NCBI GenBank assembly: GCA_016181465.1 | Contig: JACOZG010000037.1 | Location: forward strand, 1 to 33,219 | Length of the DNA: 33,219 nucleotides | Source: Candidatus Vogelbacteria bacterium | GTDB lineage: Bacteria > Patescibacteriota > Minisyncoccia > Phycocordibacterales > JACOZG01 | Direction of reading: 5' to 3' | Shown: piece after piece, positions 1-9,063 of the stretch | How the letters are laid out: the number at the start of each line of letters is the position of its first letter | How positions within the stretch are numbered: position 1 is the stretch's first letter | The notes under the pieces: model-generated | What the model was told of the DNA's origin: nothing | The model's database searches: none | The model's input: the letters and a program-made list of their open reading frames with translations, nothing else | Position numbers and translations under genes: made by a program

Positions 1-62
1 TTCAAGTTTTTCTTTGGCGGCATTCAATCCAAGAATTCGTGAAGCGAATACAAAATATGAAA

Positions 63-588
63 TTAAAGTCCTTGATTCTTAGATTGACGGGCTCGCTGGA
101 TGAGTTCATCACGAATCTGTTCGGCGACCCCTCGCGATAAAGCGGGGAGACGCCCCTCTGCACCGATAACGGCCGCGCCATAGCGACCAACAACAGCACT
201 AGCCCCCGCTGTTTGTATGTTCAAATCCGAGGGACCAAGAATACGAGCCAGAATGCCACGATAGATGTCTACATTCTGAATGCGATCGTAAGGAATGGTT
301 GCATACTTTTTGTAGATAACCCCAAGCTCCTTGCGAAAACCAGCATCGGTGAGCTCATAGCGATAGAAGTGGTAGGTAAGTTTTGCCCAGATAAAGAAGA
401 AAATCAACAAAGCTGGAATCATAATCCAAAGCCAATTAAGAAATCCGAAAGATACATCACCAGTCTTGTCTGGAAGACCAGAAAGAAAAACGGTGAGATA
501 TACTCCTAAAATTATGAGAAGTATAAACCAACGGAGAACAAAACTGATAAAGAATACCCAAACTGACCTCGGGTCTAATTGTTTCATA
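63..588 (-). CDS. PH-domain (bPH2/YdbS-like) membrane protein
   Basis: Two hydrophobic helices, then YELTDAGFRKELGVIYKKYATIPYDRIQNVDIYRGILARILGPSDLNIQTAG, typical of bacterial PH_2 proteins; internal ATG at 588 preferred over the 662 start of the ORF track. Confidence 0.85.
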
Positions 589-701
589 TTATTTTTATTA
601 GATAATAAAAGGTTTAAAATCCAAGTAGAAAAGTCGACAGCTTTTCTTATGTGTATTATCACATATGATTAAAAAATTTTCTTTCCCCATTATACCCTTT
701 T

Positions 702-773
702 TGCCCCCGGCAGGAATCGGACCTGCATCACCGGCTTAGAAGTCCGAGGTTCTATCCATTGAACTACGGGGGC
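702..773 (-). tRNA. tRNA-Arg(TCT)
   Basis: Reverse complement gcccccgtagttcaatggatagaac...cttctaa...gcaggtccgattcctgccgggggca folds as a cloverleaf; anticodon TCT; no encoded CCA. Confidence 0.9.
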
Positions 774-824
774 CGATGGACGGTGGAGGGGTTGAACGGC
801 CGATGGACGGTGGAGGGGTTGAAC
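771..824. repeat. Perfect 27-bp tandem duplication covering the tRNA-Val 3' end
   Basis: ggccgatggacggtggaggggttgaac at 771-797 and again at 798-824. Confidence 0.95.
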
Positions 825-876
825 CTCCGACCTACGCAGTGTAAATGCGTCGCTCTGCCAACTGAGCTAACCGTCC
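805..876 (-). tRNA. tRNA-Val(TAC)
   Basis: Reverse complement ggacggttagctcagttggcagagcgacgcatttacactgcgtaggtcggaggttcaacccctccaccgtcc; anticodon TAC. Confidence 0.93.
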
Positions 877-919
877 CAATCTTAACCTTACGATAACTCG
901 TCTGACGCGGTTTTTCAAA

Positions 920-939
920 CCTGCCTGCCGGCAGGCAGG
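920..939. repeat. Perfect 20-bp palindrome in the acyP promoter region
   Basis: cctgcctgccggcaggcagg is its own reverse complement. Confidence 0.9.
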
Positions 940-958
940 TGTGCTAGGATAACTGGCG

Positions 959-1240
959 ATGCCGGCAGTCAAGGAAATTGAAGCCATTGTTTCTGGCCGA
1001 GTGACCGGCGTGCTCTTCCGGGATTTTGTCCGGCGCCGGGCGCGCCGGCTCGGACTCGTCGGCACGGTCGAGAATCAGCCCGACCAGACCGTGCGCGTGG
1101 TGGCTCAAGGCGGCGAGTCATCTTTACGGCCATTGATTAGTTATCTGGAGCGAGGGTCGCTGTGGTCAAAAGTGGAAAAGGTTGAAGTGATCTGGCGCGA
1201 ACCAACCGGAGAATTCGGCGGCTTTCGTATTATTTATTGA
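959..1240 (+). CDS. acyP: Acylphosphatase
   Basis: VSGRVTGVLFRDFVRRRARRLGLVGTVEN...; acylphosphatase signature. Confidence 0.9.
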   Translation: MPAVKEIEAIVSGRVTGVLFRDFVRRRARRLGLVGTVENQPDQTVRVVAQGGESSLRPLISYLERGSLWSKVEKVEVIWREPTGEFGGFRIIY

Positions 1241-1246
1241 TGATCA

Positions 1247-1936
1247 ATGATGAATAAGTTAAGTTGCCTCGGCATTATTATGGACGGCAACCGCCGCTTT
1301 GCTCGCGAGCGGGGTCTGCCCCTCGTTGAGGGTCATCGTCGGGGCTTGGCCAAGGTCAAAGAAGTTTTGGATTGGGTTTGGCAGGCGGACATTAAAACCG
1401 TTTTTCTTTATGCTTTCTCGACCGAGAATTGGCACCGGAGTAAAATTGAGGTCTCGGCGCTTCTGGTCTTGTTCCGTAAATTTTTAAAGACCGAGGTTAA
1501 AACTTTGCGTCAACGCGACATCCGTTTGGTCTGCCTCGGCGAGCTCGGCCGCTTTTCGCGCGGCCTGAAGAAATTGATTGATGAAGCGATGGCCGCGACC
1601 AAAGATTGCCGCACAGCCACTCTGGCAGTGGCGCTTTCCTACGGCGGCCGGGCGGAAATTGTGACCGCGGCAAAAATTTTCGCCGAGAAATATCGAACCA
1701 GCCTTAAAACCGCCGGGGAAAAAGAATTCAATCGATGCTTGTGGACTGCCGGGCTACCGGATCCGGATTTGATCATCCGCACCGGCGGTGAACAGCGGCT
1801 CTCCAACTTTCTGCCCTGGCAGTCGGTCTACAGCGAGCTCTATTTCACTAAAACTTATTGGCCGGCGCTGAAGCGGCAGGAATTTGAGGCGATCATCGCC
1901 GATTACCGATCCCGTCAGCGCCGTTTAGGCCGCTAG
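1247..1936 (+). CDS. uppS: Isoprenyl (undecaprenyl diphosphate) synthase
   Basis: LGIIMDGNRRFARERGLP, FSTENWHRS, DLIIRTGGEQRLSNFLPWQSVYSELYF. Confidence 0.95.
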   Translation: MMNKLSCLGIIMDGNRRFARERGLPLVEGHRRGLAKVKEVLDWVWQADIKTVFLYAFSTENWHRSKIEVSALLVLFRKFLKTEVKTLRQRDIRLVCLGELGRFSRGLKKLIDEAMAATKDCRTATLAVALSYGGRAEIVTAAKIFAEKYRTSLKTAGEKEFNRCLWTAGLPDPDLIIRTGGEQRLSNFLPWQSVYSELYFTKTYWPALKRQEFEAIIADYRSRQRRLGR

Positions 1937-1942
1937 CTCACT

Positions 1943-2662
1943 TTGATGGAGCCGAAAGTGATTTACGAAAATGAGCATTGGGTGATATTGGATAAACCGA
2001 CCGGCTGGCTGACTCACGCTGATGGCCGCACTGCCGGGCCGACAGTGGCTGATTGGCTTCTGGCGCGTTATCCTGGCCTCGGTGCGGTCGGCGAGCCGAT
2101 GCGGCTGGCGACTGGCAAGATTGTGGCTCGGCCCGGGATCGTCCACCGTCTGGATCGGGAGACGAGCGGCGTAATGGCGGCGGCCAAAAACGAAACGACT
2201 TACCGCGCGCTCCGGCAGGCCTTTGCCGCGCGGCGCGTCAGGAAAAGTTATCGCCTTCTAGTCATCGGCCAAATTAAATCAGACGAGGGGGTCATTGATT
2301 CGCCGATTGGCCGGAGTCAGCTTGATCCTCGACGTCGGACCGTGTTTCGTCGGGGTTTGATCCGGCGGGCCGTTACCGAATATCGCGTCCTCCATCGTTT
2401 TTCGGCTACCACTTATCTTGAGGCCTACCCCGAGACCGGCCGGACGCATCAGTTGCGCGTTCATTTCAAGTCCATCCAGCATCCGCTTATCGGCGATCAG
2501 CTTTACGGCAGTCCGGTTTCAACGGTCATCAGCCGGACGGCTTTGCATGCTTATTGTTTGGAATTGCCGCCGCTGGTCGCGTCCTCCGGGTCGGCGGCCA
2601 TTTTTCTCGCCCCCCTGCCGCTCGATTTTTTTACCGCCCTTGCTTTGCTCGGCGAGTTATGA
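1943..2662 (+). CDS. RluA-family pseudouridine synthase
   Basis: GIVHRLDRETSGVMAAAK, GRTHQLRVHFKSIQHPLIGDQLYG. Confidence 0.93.
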   Translation: MMEPKVIYENEHWVILDKPTGWLTHADGRTAGPTVADWLLARYPGLGAVGEPMRLATGKIVARPGIVHRLDRETSGVMAAAKNETTYRALRQAFAARRVRKSYRLLVIGQIKSDEGVIDSPIGRSQLDPRRRTVFRRGLIRRAVTEYRVLHRFSATTYLEAYPETGRTHQLRVHFKSIQHPLIGDQLYGSPVSTVISRTALHAYCLELPPLVASSGSAAIFLAPLPLDFFTALALLGEL

Positions 2663-2675
2663 TATCGTCGCTTGA

Positions 2676-3080
2676 ATGTCCCCGACTAATTTTATTATTT
2701 CGCCGGTTGATTTAGAGGCGCGGCGGGCTTGGGCCTTGGTTCCGGGCGCGACTATCCGCGTCTGGCAGAAAATTATTGAAGGCGGCAAAACCCGGCTCCA
2801 ACCATTTGACGGTTTGGTGATTGCTTGCCAGCACGGACGCGAACCGGGCGCCACCTTTACCGTCCGGCGCGTGGCGAGCGGCGTGGGTACGGAAAAAATC
2901 TTCCCGCTTTACTCGCCGCTGATTGACAAGGTGGAAATTCTTAAGTCGGCCAAGGTCCGACGGGCCAAACTTTATTATGTCCGAATCAAATCTCGCCGTG
3001 ATATTCGTCGAAAAGTGAAGCAAGTTGATCTCGCCGCCGCTCTTGACGAGACTTTGGATGAAGAAGCGCGGGTGGTGTAA
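2676..3080 (+). CDS. rplS: 50S ribosomal protein L19
   Basis: PGATIRVWQKIIEGGKTRLQPFDGLVIACQHGREPGATFTVRRVASGVGTEKIFPLYSPLIDKVEIL...KVRRAKLYYVR. Confidence 0.95.
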   Translation: MSPTNFIISPVDLEARRAWALVPGATIRVWQKIIEGGKTRLQPFDGLVIACQHGREPGATFTVRRVASGVGTEKIFPLYSPLIDKVEILKSAKVRRAKLYYVRIKSRRDIRRKVKQVDLAAALDETLDEEARVV

Positions 3081-3147
3081 CTGGTAGCCACGTACGTTTG
3101 AGGGGCGTATGCCGTAAGGCGTGGGAGTTCGAATCTCCCCCCGCGCA
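3066..3147 (+). tRNA. tRNA-Leu(GAG), type II with long variable arm
   Basis: Acceptor gcgcggg/cccgcgc, anticodon stem tacgt/gcgta with loop TTGAGGG, variable arm gcc-gtaa-ggc, T-arm gggag TTCGAAT ctccc. Confidence 0.9.
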
Positions 3148-3253
3148 TCATAACTTTGTTTTTGTCAATGATGACAATTTGGGTGGGGGCGGTATAATTA
3201 AAGAGTTACGGTCGAATTTGATTAAAAATAAGCATTAATTTCATTTTTTCACC

Positions 3254-3346
3254 ATGGCCGAAGAAACTAAGTGTCCAACCTGCATGCATGTTCACAATAA
3301 GCCCGACGGCACCTGTGGCCAGTGCGGTTGCACAATAAAGGGTTAG
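3254..3346 (+). CDS. Cys-rich 30-aa microprotein (zinc-ribbon-like)
   Basis: MAEETKCPTCMHVHNKPDGTCGQCGCTIKG*; CPTC and CGQCGC knuckles; upstream atgaca-N16-tataat; terminator follows; below the ORF-track size cutoff. Confidence 0.65.
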   Translation: MAEETKCPTCMHVHNKPDGTCGQCGCTIKG

Positions 3347-3367
3347 AGCGCCACTGCTTTGGCGTCA

Positions 3368-3400
3368 GCAAAACCCTCCGCCTCTGGCGGAGGGTTTTGC
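3368..3400 (+). terminator. Intrinsic terminator-like hairpin
   Basis: gcaaaaccctccgcc-tct-ggcggagggttttgc, perfect 15-bp stem. Confidence 0.8.
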
Positions 3401-3492
3401 GTTTCTCGGCTGTTTCTGGTATCATATCAGTTTAGTCGGTACGACGGGTTCGGCTTTGGTCTTTTGGGATCAGGAATTGAAAGGATTCAGTC

Positions 3493-3711
3493 ATGGTCGG
3501 GCGGCGAGAAGAAAGGGTTTTTGTTAAGGTCGGAGTGGAGGCAACAGAAGATGAGGTCAGGCGGCAAGCGGCGGCACTGCTCGGTGTTGACCCCGGCCGA
3601 TGCCGCTTTGAACCGGGTCAATGGTGCGGCCCCTCTACCTCTGCTGATCCAGAGCCATTTTCTGGAGACACCGGGTATCATATGATTGTGCACATTGAAG
3701 AGGGAGTTTGA
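3493..3711 (+). CDS. Hypothetical 72-aa protein
   Basis: ATG preceded by SD-like gaaagga; intrinsic terminator downstream; MVGRREERVFVKVGVEATEDEVRRQAAALLGVDPGRCRFEPGQW. Confidence 0.55.
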   Translation: MVGRREERVFVKVGVEATEDEVRRQAAALLGVDPGRCRFEPGQWCGPSTSADPEPFSGDTGYHMIVHIEEGV

Positions 3712-3745
3712 GACAATCCGAGTCTAGACTTTGTTCCATCGCTAT

Positions 3746-3774
3746 GTTCCGTCACCGCGACGGAACTTTTTTTA
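3746..3774 (+). terminator. Rho-independent terminator
   Basis: gttccgtc-accgc-gacggaac followed by ttttttt. Confidence 0.92.
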
Positions 3775-3801
3775 TCTGACGAATAGTCTATAATTAAATT
3801 G

Positions 3802-4929
3802 ATGACCGAAGCCGAATTGCGCGAAAAACAGGAACAGCTGAATGCCATTCTCTCCTCAATGGCCGAAGGGCTAATCGCCATTGATAACGAGCGCCGCGTC
3901 ATTTTGATGAATCAGGCCGCCGGCATCCTCCTCCGGACCGCGCCCCAGGAGGCGACCGGCCAAGATATTCGTCAGATTCTGCGCTCTTACCGTGACGGCG
4001 CCGAACTGCCGTACAAAGATTTGCCGATTGAGAAAGCGATGACCGAGCGCAATATCATCTCGGTTGGCCTCTTAGACAATCTTTCAGTTCGGGTCAAGAA
4101 TGGCCGTCTCTTCCCGGTGGCGCTGATGATCGCGCCCTTGTTAAATCGGGGCGAAGTCTCGGGCGCGATCATTCTGTTCCGCGACATCACTAAAGATAAG
4201 GAGATTGACCGCGCCAAAACCGAATTCGTGTCGCTGGCCTCGCATCAGTTGAAGACGCCGCTCTCGGCCATCAATTGGTATTCGGAAATGATGCTCGAAG
4301 AAGAAGTGGGGCCGTTGAATGACAAACAGAAAGAATATCTGAAAAATCTCTACGACGCCAATCGCCGAATGGTTGAACTCGTCAATTCTCTCCTCAATGT
4401 GTCGCGAATTGACCTCGGCGCTTTTGCGGTTGAGCCGACCCCGACTGATTTTGCCGCCGTGGCCGACGGCGTCTTGGCCGAACTCGCGCCCCAACTCGCG
4501 CTGAAGAGACTGCATCTGAACAAAGAGTATGATCCCAAGGTGCCGGCGATCAACGCCGACGGTAAACTTGTCCGCATTGTTTTCCAGAATCTTTTATCCA
4601 ACGCCGTTAAATATACGGCCCCGGGCGGCTCGGTCGGCCTCGCCATCAAGAAAGAAGGTGAGAATGTGCTGATTCGGGTGACCGACACCGGTTACGGCAT
4701 TCCAGCCGCGGACCAGGGGAAAATATTTACCAAACTTTTCCGGGCTGATAATATTAGGGATAAAGAAGCGGAAGGCACCGGTCTCGGTCTCTATATTGTC
4801 AAAGCAGTGGTGGAGGAGGCCGGCGGCAGGATTTGGTTCGATTCGCTCGAAGGCCGAGGTACCACCTTTTTTATCACTCTGCCTTTGGCCGGTATGCCAA
4901 AGAAAGATGGGGTCAAGGGTTTAACTTAA
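3802..4929 (+). CDS. Soluble PAS-domain sensor histidine kinase
   Basis: PAS region; H-box SLASHQLKTPLSAINWYSEMM; N-box QNLLSNAVKYTAPGG; DTGYGIP; GTGLGLYIVKAVVEEAGGRIW. Confidence 0.95.
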   Translation: MTEAELREKQEQLNAILSSMAEGLIAIDNERRVILMNQAAGILLRTAPQEATGQDIRQILRSYRDGAELPYKDLPIEKAMTERNIISVGLLDNLSVRVKNGRLFPVALMIAPLLNRGEVSGAIILFRDITKDKEIDRAKTEFVSLASHQLKTPLSAINWYSEMMLEEEVGPLNDKQKEYLKNLYDANRRMVELVNSLLNVSRIDLGAFAVEPTPTDFAAVADGVLAELAPQLALKRLHLNKEYDPKVPAINADGKLVRIVFQNLLSNAVKYTAPGGSVGLAIKKEGENVLIRVTDTGYGIPAADQGKIFTKLFRADNIRDKEAEGTGLGLYIVKAVVEEAGGRIWFDSLEGRGTTFFITLPLAGMPKKDGVKGLT

Positions 4930-4940
4930 ATAATTTAATT

Positions 4941-5339
4941 GTGGCCGAAGAAAAAACACGCGGTCGGATCCTGCTCGTTGAGGACGATAAATTTTTGTCA
5001 ACGGCGCTCGCTGATAAACTCGCGCGCGAGGGCTTTGCCGTGATCAAGGCGTCAAACGGCGAAGAGGCCTTGGCCAAAGTGCGGCTCGCCCGGCCCGATC
5101 TCGTGCTCTTGGATCTGATTATGCCGCAGAAAACAGGTTTTGAAGTGTTGGCTGACTTGAAACTGGAACCGAGCACCAAAAATATACCGGTCATTGTGCT
5201 GTCTAATCTCGGACAGGAAGCTGATATTAAAAAGGCCAAAGAGCTGGGCGCCCGCGATTACCTGGTCAAGTCCGATGTGGAAATGAAAACCGTGGTGGAA
5301 AAAATCAAAGCGGAATTAGCCAAAACGGTCCAGCCGTAA
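4941..5339 (+). CDS. Single-domain response regulator (REC)
   Basis: GTG start; RILLVEDDKFLSTALADKLAREGFAV...PDLVLLDLIMPQKTGFEVL...VIVLSNLG...LVKSDVEM. Confidence 0.93.
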   Translation: MAEEKTRGRILLVEDDKFLSTALADKLAREGFAVIKASNGEEALAKVRLARPDLVLLDLIMPQKTGFEVLADLKLEPSTKNIPVIVLSNLGQEADIKKAKELGARDYLVKSDVEMKTVVEKIKAELAKTVQP

Positions 5340-5340
5340 C

Positions 5341-7050
5341 GTGGAAATTTCCGCCGCCGAATTGAGGAAACTATTGGTCGAGCCCGGGCTCGTCTCGGCG
5401 GCGGATTTCGCCGCCGCCGCGGCGGAAAGCGAGGCCGAGAGACAGAATCTTTGGGCCGTGCTGGTGGATAAGGATTTGATTCGCGACGGTCAACTCGGCC
5501 AGCTCGTGGCCGAGGCCCACAACTTTCGTTGGCTTGATCTCCGGCGCGAGACGGTCGAGCCGGCGATTCTGACGCAAGTGCCGGAACTGGTCGCCCGGCG
5601 CCGCGGGGTGGTGGCTCTCTCGCGCGGACCCGCCGGGATCAAGGTCGGTCTCGCCGACCCGACCGATCTCGCCACCATCCATCTTCTGGAAAAACGTCTT
5701 GGCGATCGGATTCAGCCCTTCTTCATCACCCGGCGCGACCTCGCCGAAGCTCTGACCAATTACAAGGGCAGTTTGAAAGCCGAGTTTGAGGAAACATTAA
5801 GGCGCGTGTTCGATGAACGGGTGAGTCGCGAAGAGCGAGATAATCAAACGATTAAGCTGGTTGACCTGCTTTTGCGGTATGGCCATCAGAATAAGGCCTC
5901 GGATATTCACCTTGAGCCGTATCGCGATAAGGTTTTGGTCCGTTTTCGCATTGATGGCGTGCTGCACGATGTCCTGGAGGTGCCCAAGACTCTATCGGAC
6001 ATTATCCTGACCCGTCTGAAAATTCTGGCCCGGATGCGAACGGACGAACATCGTTCGGCTCAAGACGGCAAACTTCAATTTGCGCCGCCGCCGGGCGCGG
6101 CCGGGCGCGAGGAAACCGTTGATGTGCGCGTTTCCATCGTGCCGGTAACCGAGGGCGAGAACGCGGTCCTCCGTCTCTTGTCCGAACAAAGCCGTCAATT
6201 CAGTTTGACCGATCTCGGGCTCGGGGAGGCGGATCTCGTTAAGGTCAAACGGGCGATTGATAATCCCCACGGCATGATTTTGGTGACCGGCCCGACCGGT
6301 TCGGGCAAAACCACCACGGTCTACGCGCTGGTGAAAATTTTGAATACCCGCGATGTCCACATCTCGACCATTGAAGATCCGGTCGAGTATGATATTGAAG
6401 GCGTCAGTCAAATTCAGGTCAACCCGAAAACCAATCTGACTTTCGCTTCTGGCCTTCGGGCGATTGTCCGCCAAGATCCGGACATTATCGTCGTCGGGGA
6501 AATTCGCGACGAGGAGACGGCCGGCATCGCCGTCAATTCGGCGATGACTGGGCACTTAGTGCTTTCCACCCTCCACGCCAATGACGCGGCCACCACTCTG
6601 CCGCGGCTTCTCGATATGGGCATTGAGCCGTTTCTCGTGGCCTCGACCGTCAATGCGGTCGTGGCCCAACGTCTGGTTCGCAAGGTCTGCGATCGTTGCC
6701 GGATCTCGGCGGCGCCGACCCCGGAATCGGTGGCCCTGATCGGCCGCGAGCCGGAATTGAAACGGGCGTTCAAAGCGCGGGGTTACGGCCGCTTGAATAA
6801 ATTAACCTTTTATCGCGGCGCCGGCTGCGACCTCTGCAGTCAGACCGGCTATCAAGGCCGGATCGGGATTTTCGAGGCGATGACGATGAGCGATGGGGTT
6901 AAATCTTTGGTGGTGGCCCGAGCGTCGGCGAACGAAATCACAAAGCAGGCCCGGGCCGAAGGTATGTCCACCATGCTCGACGACGGACTCGACAAAGTGT
7001 TGATCGGTTTGACGACGCTCGATGAAGTCTTGCGGGTGACTAAAATTTAA
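5341..7050 (+). CDS. pilB: Type IV pilus assembly ATPase PilB / GspE
   Basis: ASDIHLEP, Walker A GPTGSGKTTTVYALV, DPVEYDIEGVSQIQVNPKTNLTFASGLRAIVRQDPDIIVVGEIRDEETA, CDRC/CDLC zinc motif. Confidence 0.97.
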   Translation: MEISAAELRKLLVEPGLVSAADFAAAAAESEAERQNLWAVLVDKDLIRDGQLGQLVAEAHNFRWLDLRRETVEPAILTQVPELVARRRGVVALSRGPAGIKVGLADPTDLATIHLLEKRLGDRIQPFFITRRDLAEALTNYKGSLKAEFEETLRRVFDERVSREERDNQTIKLVDLLLRYGHQNKASDIHLEPYRDKVLVRFRIDGVLHDVLEVPKTLSDIILTRLKILARMRTDEHRSAQDGKLQFAPPPGAAGREETVDVRVSIVPVTEGENAVLRLLSEQSRQFSLTDLGLGEADLVKVKRAIDNPHGMILVTGPTGSGKTTTVYALVKILNTRDVHISTIEDPVEYDIEGVSQIQVNPKTNLTFASGLRAIVRQDPDIIVVGEIRDEETAGIAVNSAMTGHLVLSTLHANDAATTLPRLLDMGIEPFLVASTVNAVVAQRLVRKVCDRCRISAAPTPESVALIGREPELKRAFKARGYGRLNKLTFYRGAGCDLCSQTGYQGRIGIFEAMTMSDGVKSLVVARASANEITKQARAEGMSTMLDDGLDKVLIGLTTLDEVLRVTKI

Positions 7051-7054
7051 AATT

Positions 7055-8098
7055 ATGAGAGTTAATTTGACCGAGAAGGCGATTCTGGCCAAGCATCTGG
7101 CGGTGATGCTGAATGCCGGGTTGACGCTCTCCGAAGCGCTCGCCGTGGCGATTGATTCCGCGGCGGCCGGAAACTTAAAAAGGGTGTTAAGGCGCGTGCG
7201 GCAATCGGTCGAGTCCGGCACCGCCTTCTCCCAGGCGCTCGGCGCTTATCCGAAAGTTTTTTCCGGCGTTTTCGTCAGCGCCGTTTACGCCGGCGAGCGT
7301 TCCGGCAACCTTGCCGTCAATCTCACCCAGCTCTCGCGGGCCCTAGAGAAAGAACGTACCCTGTTGGCTAAAGTCAAGGGGGCGATGATTTATCCGGCGA
7401 TCGTGCTTGCCGCCGCCGCGGTTCTAGGTCTCGGTATCGCCTTCTTTATTTTGCCTAAAATTACTCCACTCTTCCGCGGTTTGCGGATTGATTTGCCCTG
7501 GACCACTCGTTTTCTCATCTCGTTTGCCGACTTCATTGACGCTTACGGGGCAGCTTTTTTTCTGGGACTTGTCCTCGCCGCGATTTTTCTCCCCTGGCTT
7601 TTAAGACGGCGCTCGCTCGCGCCCTTGACTCATTGGTGCCTGCTTCATTTTCCGGCCGTCGGGAGAATCTCCGCCAATCTCAATCTGGCGCGTCTCGCCG
7701 GCACCGTCGGCCTCCTCTTAAAAAGCGGCGTCAACATTGACGAGACTCTGACCATCGCCGAAAAGACAACGGGCAATTTTTACTACCGTCGGGCCTTGCG
7801 ACGGGTCAGCGCCGATGTCGGCCGGGGCCTCAAGCTCTCCGAGAGTTTTGAGCAGTTTCCCGGACTTTTCCCGCTTCTCTTTAGCCGGCTGGCGCGGGTC
7901 GGCGAGGTCTCGGGCCGGTTTGAGGAAACCTTTTTTTATCTTGCCGATTTTTACGAAGACGAAGTGGATGCCGCGGCCAAGTCGCTCTCGACAGCGCTCG
8001 AGCCGATCCTGCTTTTGGTCATCGGTCTTGTCGTCGCCGGCTTGGCGCTCTCCATCATCACGCCGATCTATGAGATCACCGGCAACATCAGACGTTAG
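7055..8098 (+). CDS. pilC: Type II secretion F / PilC inner-membrane platform protein
   Basis: LTEKAILAKHLAVMLNAGLTLSEAL, repeated T2SSF domains, hydrophobic segments. Confidence 0.95.
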   Translation: MRVNLTEKAILAKHLAVMLNAGLTLSEALAVAIDSAAAGNLKRVLRRVRQSVESGTAFSQALGAYPKVFSGVFVSAVYAGERSGNLAVNLTQLSRALEKERTLLAKVKGAMIYPAIVLAAAAVLGLGIAFFILPKITPLFRGLRIDLPWTTRFLISFADFIDAYGAAFFLGLVLAAIFLPWLLRRRSLAPLTHWCLLHFPAVGRISANLNLARLAGTVGLLLKSGVNIDETLTIAEKTTGNFYYRRALRRVSADVGRGLKLSESFEQFPGLFPLLFSRLARVGEVSGRFEETFFYLADFYEDEVDAAAKSLSTALEPILLLVIGLVVAGLALSIITPIYEITGNIRR

Positions 8099-8150
8099 CT
8101 TTTCTTTCTATTCACACCGTGCTAGCTTGTTGAGCAGAAAGGAGAACAAC

Positions 8151-8363
8151 ATGTTCTTTGGGTGGAGAAAAAAGAAAACCCCGGATGAAGTTTTTGAAGC
8201 ACTTTGTGATTTTTTCGAAGCACATCAGAAGGAGGATGGTCTCGAGTTAGCCCTGAAAGACTTCTTGAACCGCTATCGGGCTAAACCTTATTTTAAGGAT
8301 CTCGTTGATAAGGCAAAGGTTTGGCTCCTACTTCTTCGAGCTAAAGACAAAAGATCAAAATGA
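8151..8363 (+). CDS. Small hypothetical protein (70 aa)
   Basis: MFFGWRKKKTPDEVFEALCDFFEAHQKEDGLELALKDFLNRYR; SD aaaggag upstream of ATG at 8151. Confidence 0.65.
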   Translation: MFFGWRKKKTPDEVFEALCDFFEAHQKEDGLELALKDFLNRYRAKPYFKDLVDKAKVWLLLLRAKDKRSK

Positions 8364-8387
8364 ATCCTCGACGGCGAACCAACCCAG

Positions 8388-8420
8388 GACCCGTTTCGCT
8401 TCGGCGCGCGGGTCTTTTTT
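8388..8420 (+). terminator. Rho-independent terminator
   Basis: gacccg tttcgcttcggcgcg cgggtc followed by tttttt. Confidence 0.85.
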
Positions 8421-8446
8421 GCGCCAATTTTTTGTTTCTTTTCTGT

Positions 8447-8836
8447 CTACACCCTAACGATGGAATGTTTTTTAATCCAAGCGGATATTTTAGACAAGTT
8501 ATATTTTTTGATCACCGCCGAGAGAACAAATTTTTCCAGTTTTTCGTTTGTCACCCTTAATTCAAATCCATTGAGATGCAGGAAGCGCGAGACCAGAGCG
8601 GCCGCCGCGCGTTTATTGCCGTCAATGAAGGAGTGGTGATAGGCGCACGACTCAAAATAAGCCGCCGCTTTATCGAAAATGGTTGGATAAAGATCACGGC
8701 CGGAGAATTGTAACTTCGGCCGCTCAATCATTGAAGCGATTTGATTAAGATCGCGAACCCCTTGAGACCCACCGATCTCGCTGATAATTCGAGCGTGGAT
8801 TATCAAAATCTCTTCTGGCTCGAGGTAGTTGATCAC
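8447..8836 (-). CDS. doc: Death-on-curing (Fic/Doc) family toxin
   Basis: YHHSFIDGNKRAAAALVSRFL matches the Doc HxFxDxNKR-type motif. Confidence 0.92.
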   Translation of the reverse strand: MINYLEPEEILIIHARIISEIGGSQGVRDLNQIASMIERPKLQFSGRDLYPTIFDKAAAYFESCAYHHSFIDGNKRAAAALVSRFLHLNGFELRVTNEKLEKFVLSAVIKKYNLSKISAWIKKHSIVRV

Positions 8837-9063
8837 TTTTTCGCTAACGCTTTTAAGGCCAGCCGATATTTCTCAATAAAGGAGTTAGCCCAATCGATAA
8901 TTTCAGCCGGTCTTTTTTTAGACGGACCAATAGTTACCCGTTCATTGGCGATATCGACGTCCACGGTCACTTCGTCGCCGATCTCCAGCCCCAACTCCTT
9001 TAGTGATTTCTTGGGGATGGTCACTGCTGCCGAGGAACCGACTTTTAGCAATTTTTGAATCAT
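8833..9063 (-). CDS. AbrB/MazE/SpoVT-type antitoxin
   Basis: MIQKLLKVGSSAAVTIPKKSLKELGLEIGDEVTVDVD; 4-bp ATGA overlap with doc. Confidence 0.9.
   Translation of the reverse strand: MIQKLLKVGSSAAVTIPKKSLKELGLEIGDEVTVDVDIANERVTIGPSKKRPAEIIDWANSFIEKYRLALKALAKK

Noticed and set aside
832-1065. Minus-strand ORF over tRNA-Val and acyP
   Set aside because: Reads through a tRNA gene, the palindrome and an opposite-strand conserved gene; not coding.
5992-6773. Long minus-strand ORFs inside pilB
   Set aside because: Shadow ORFs of a GC-rich coding strand; the plus frame encodes clear Walker A and GspE motifs.
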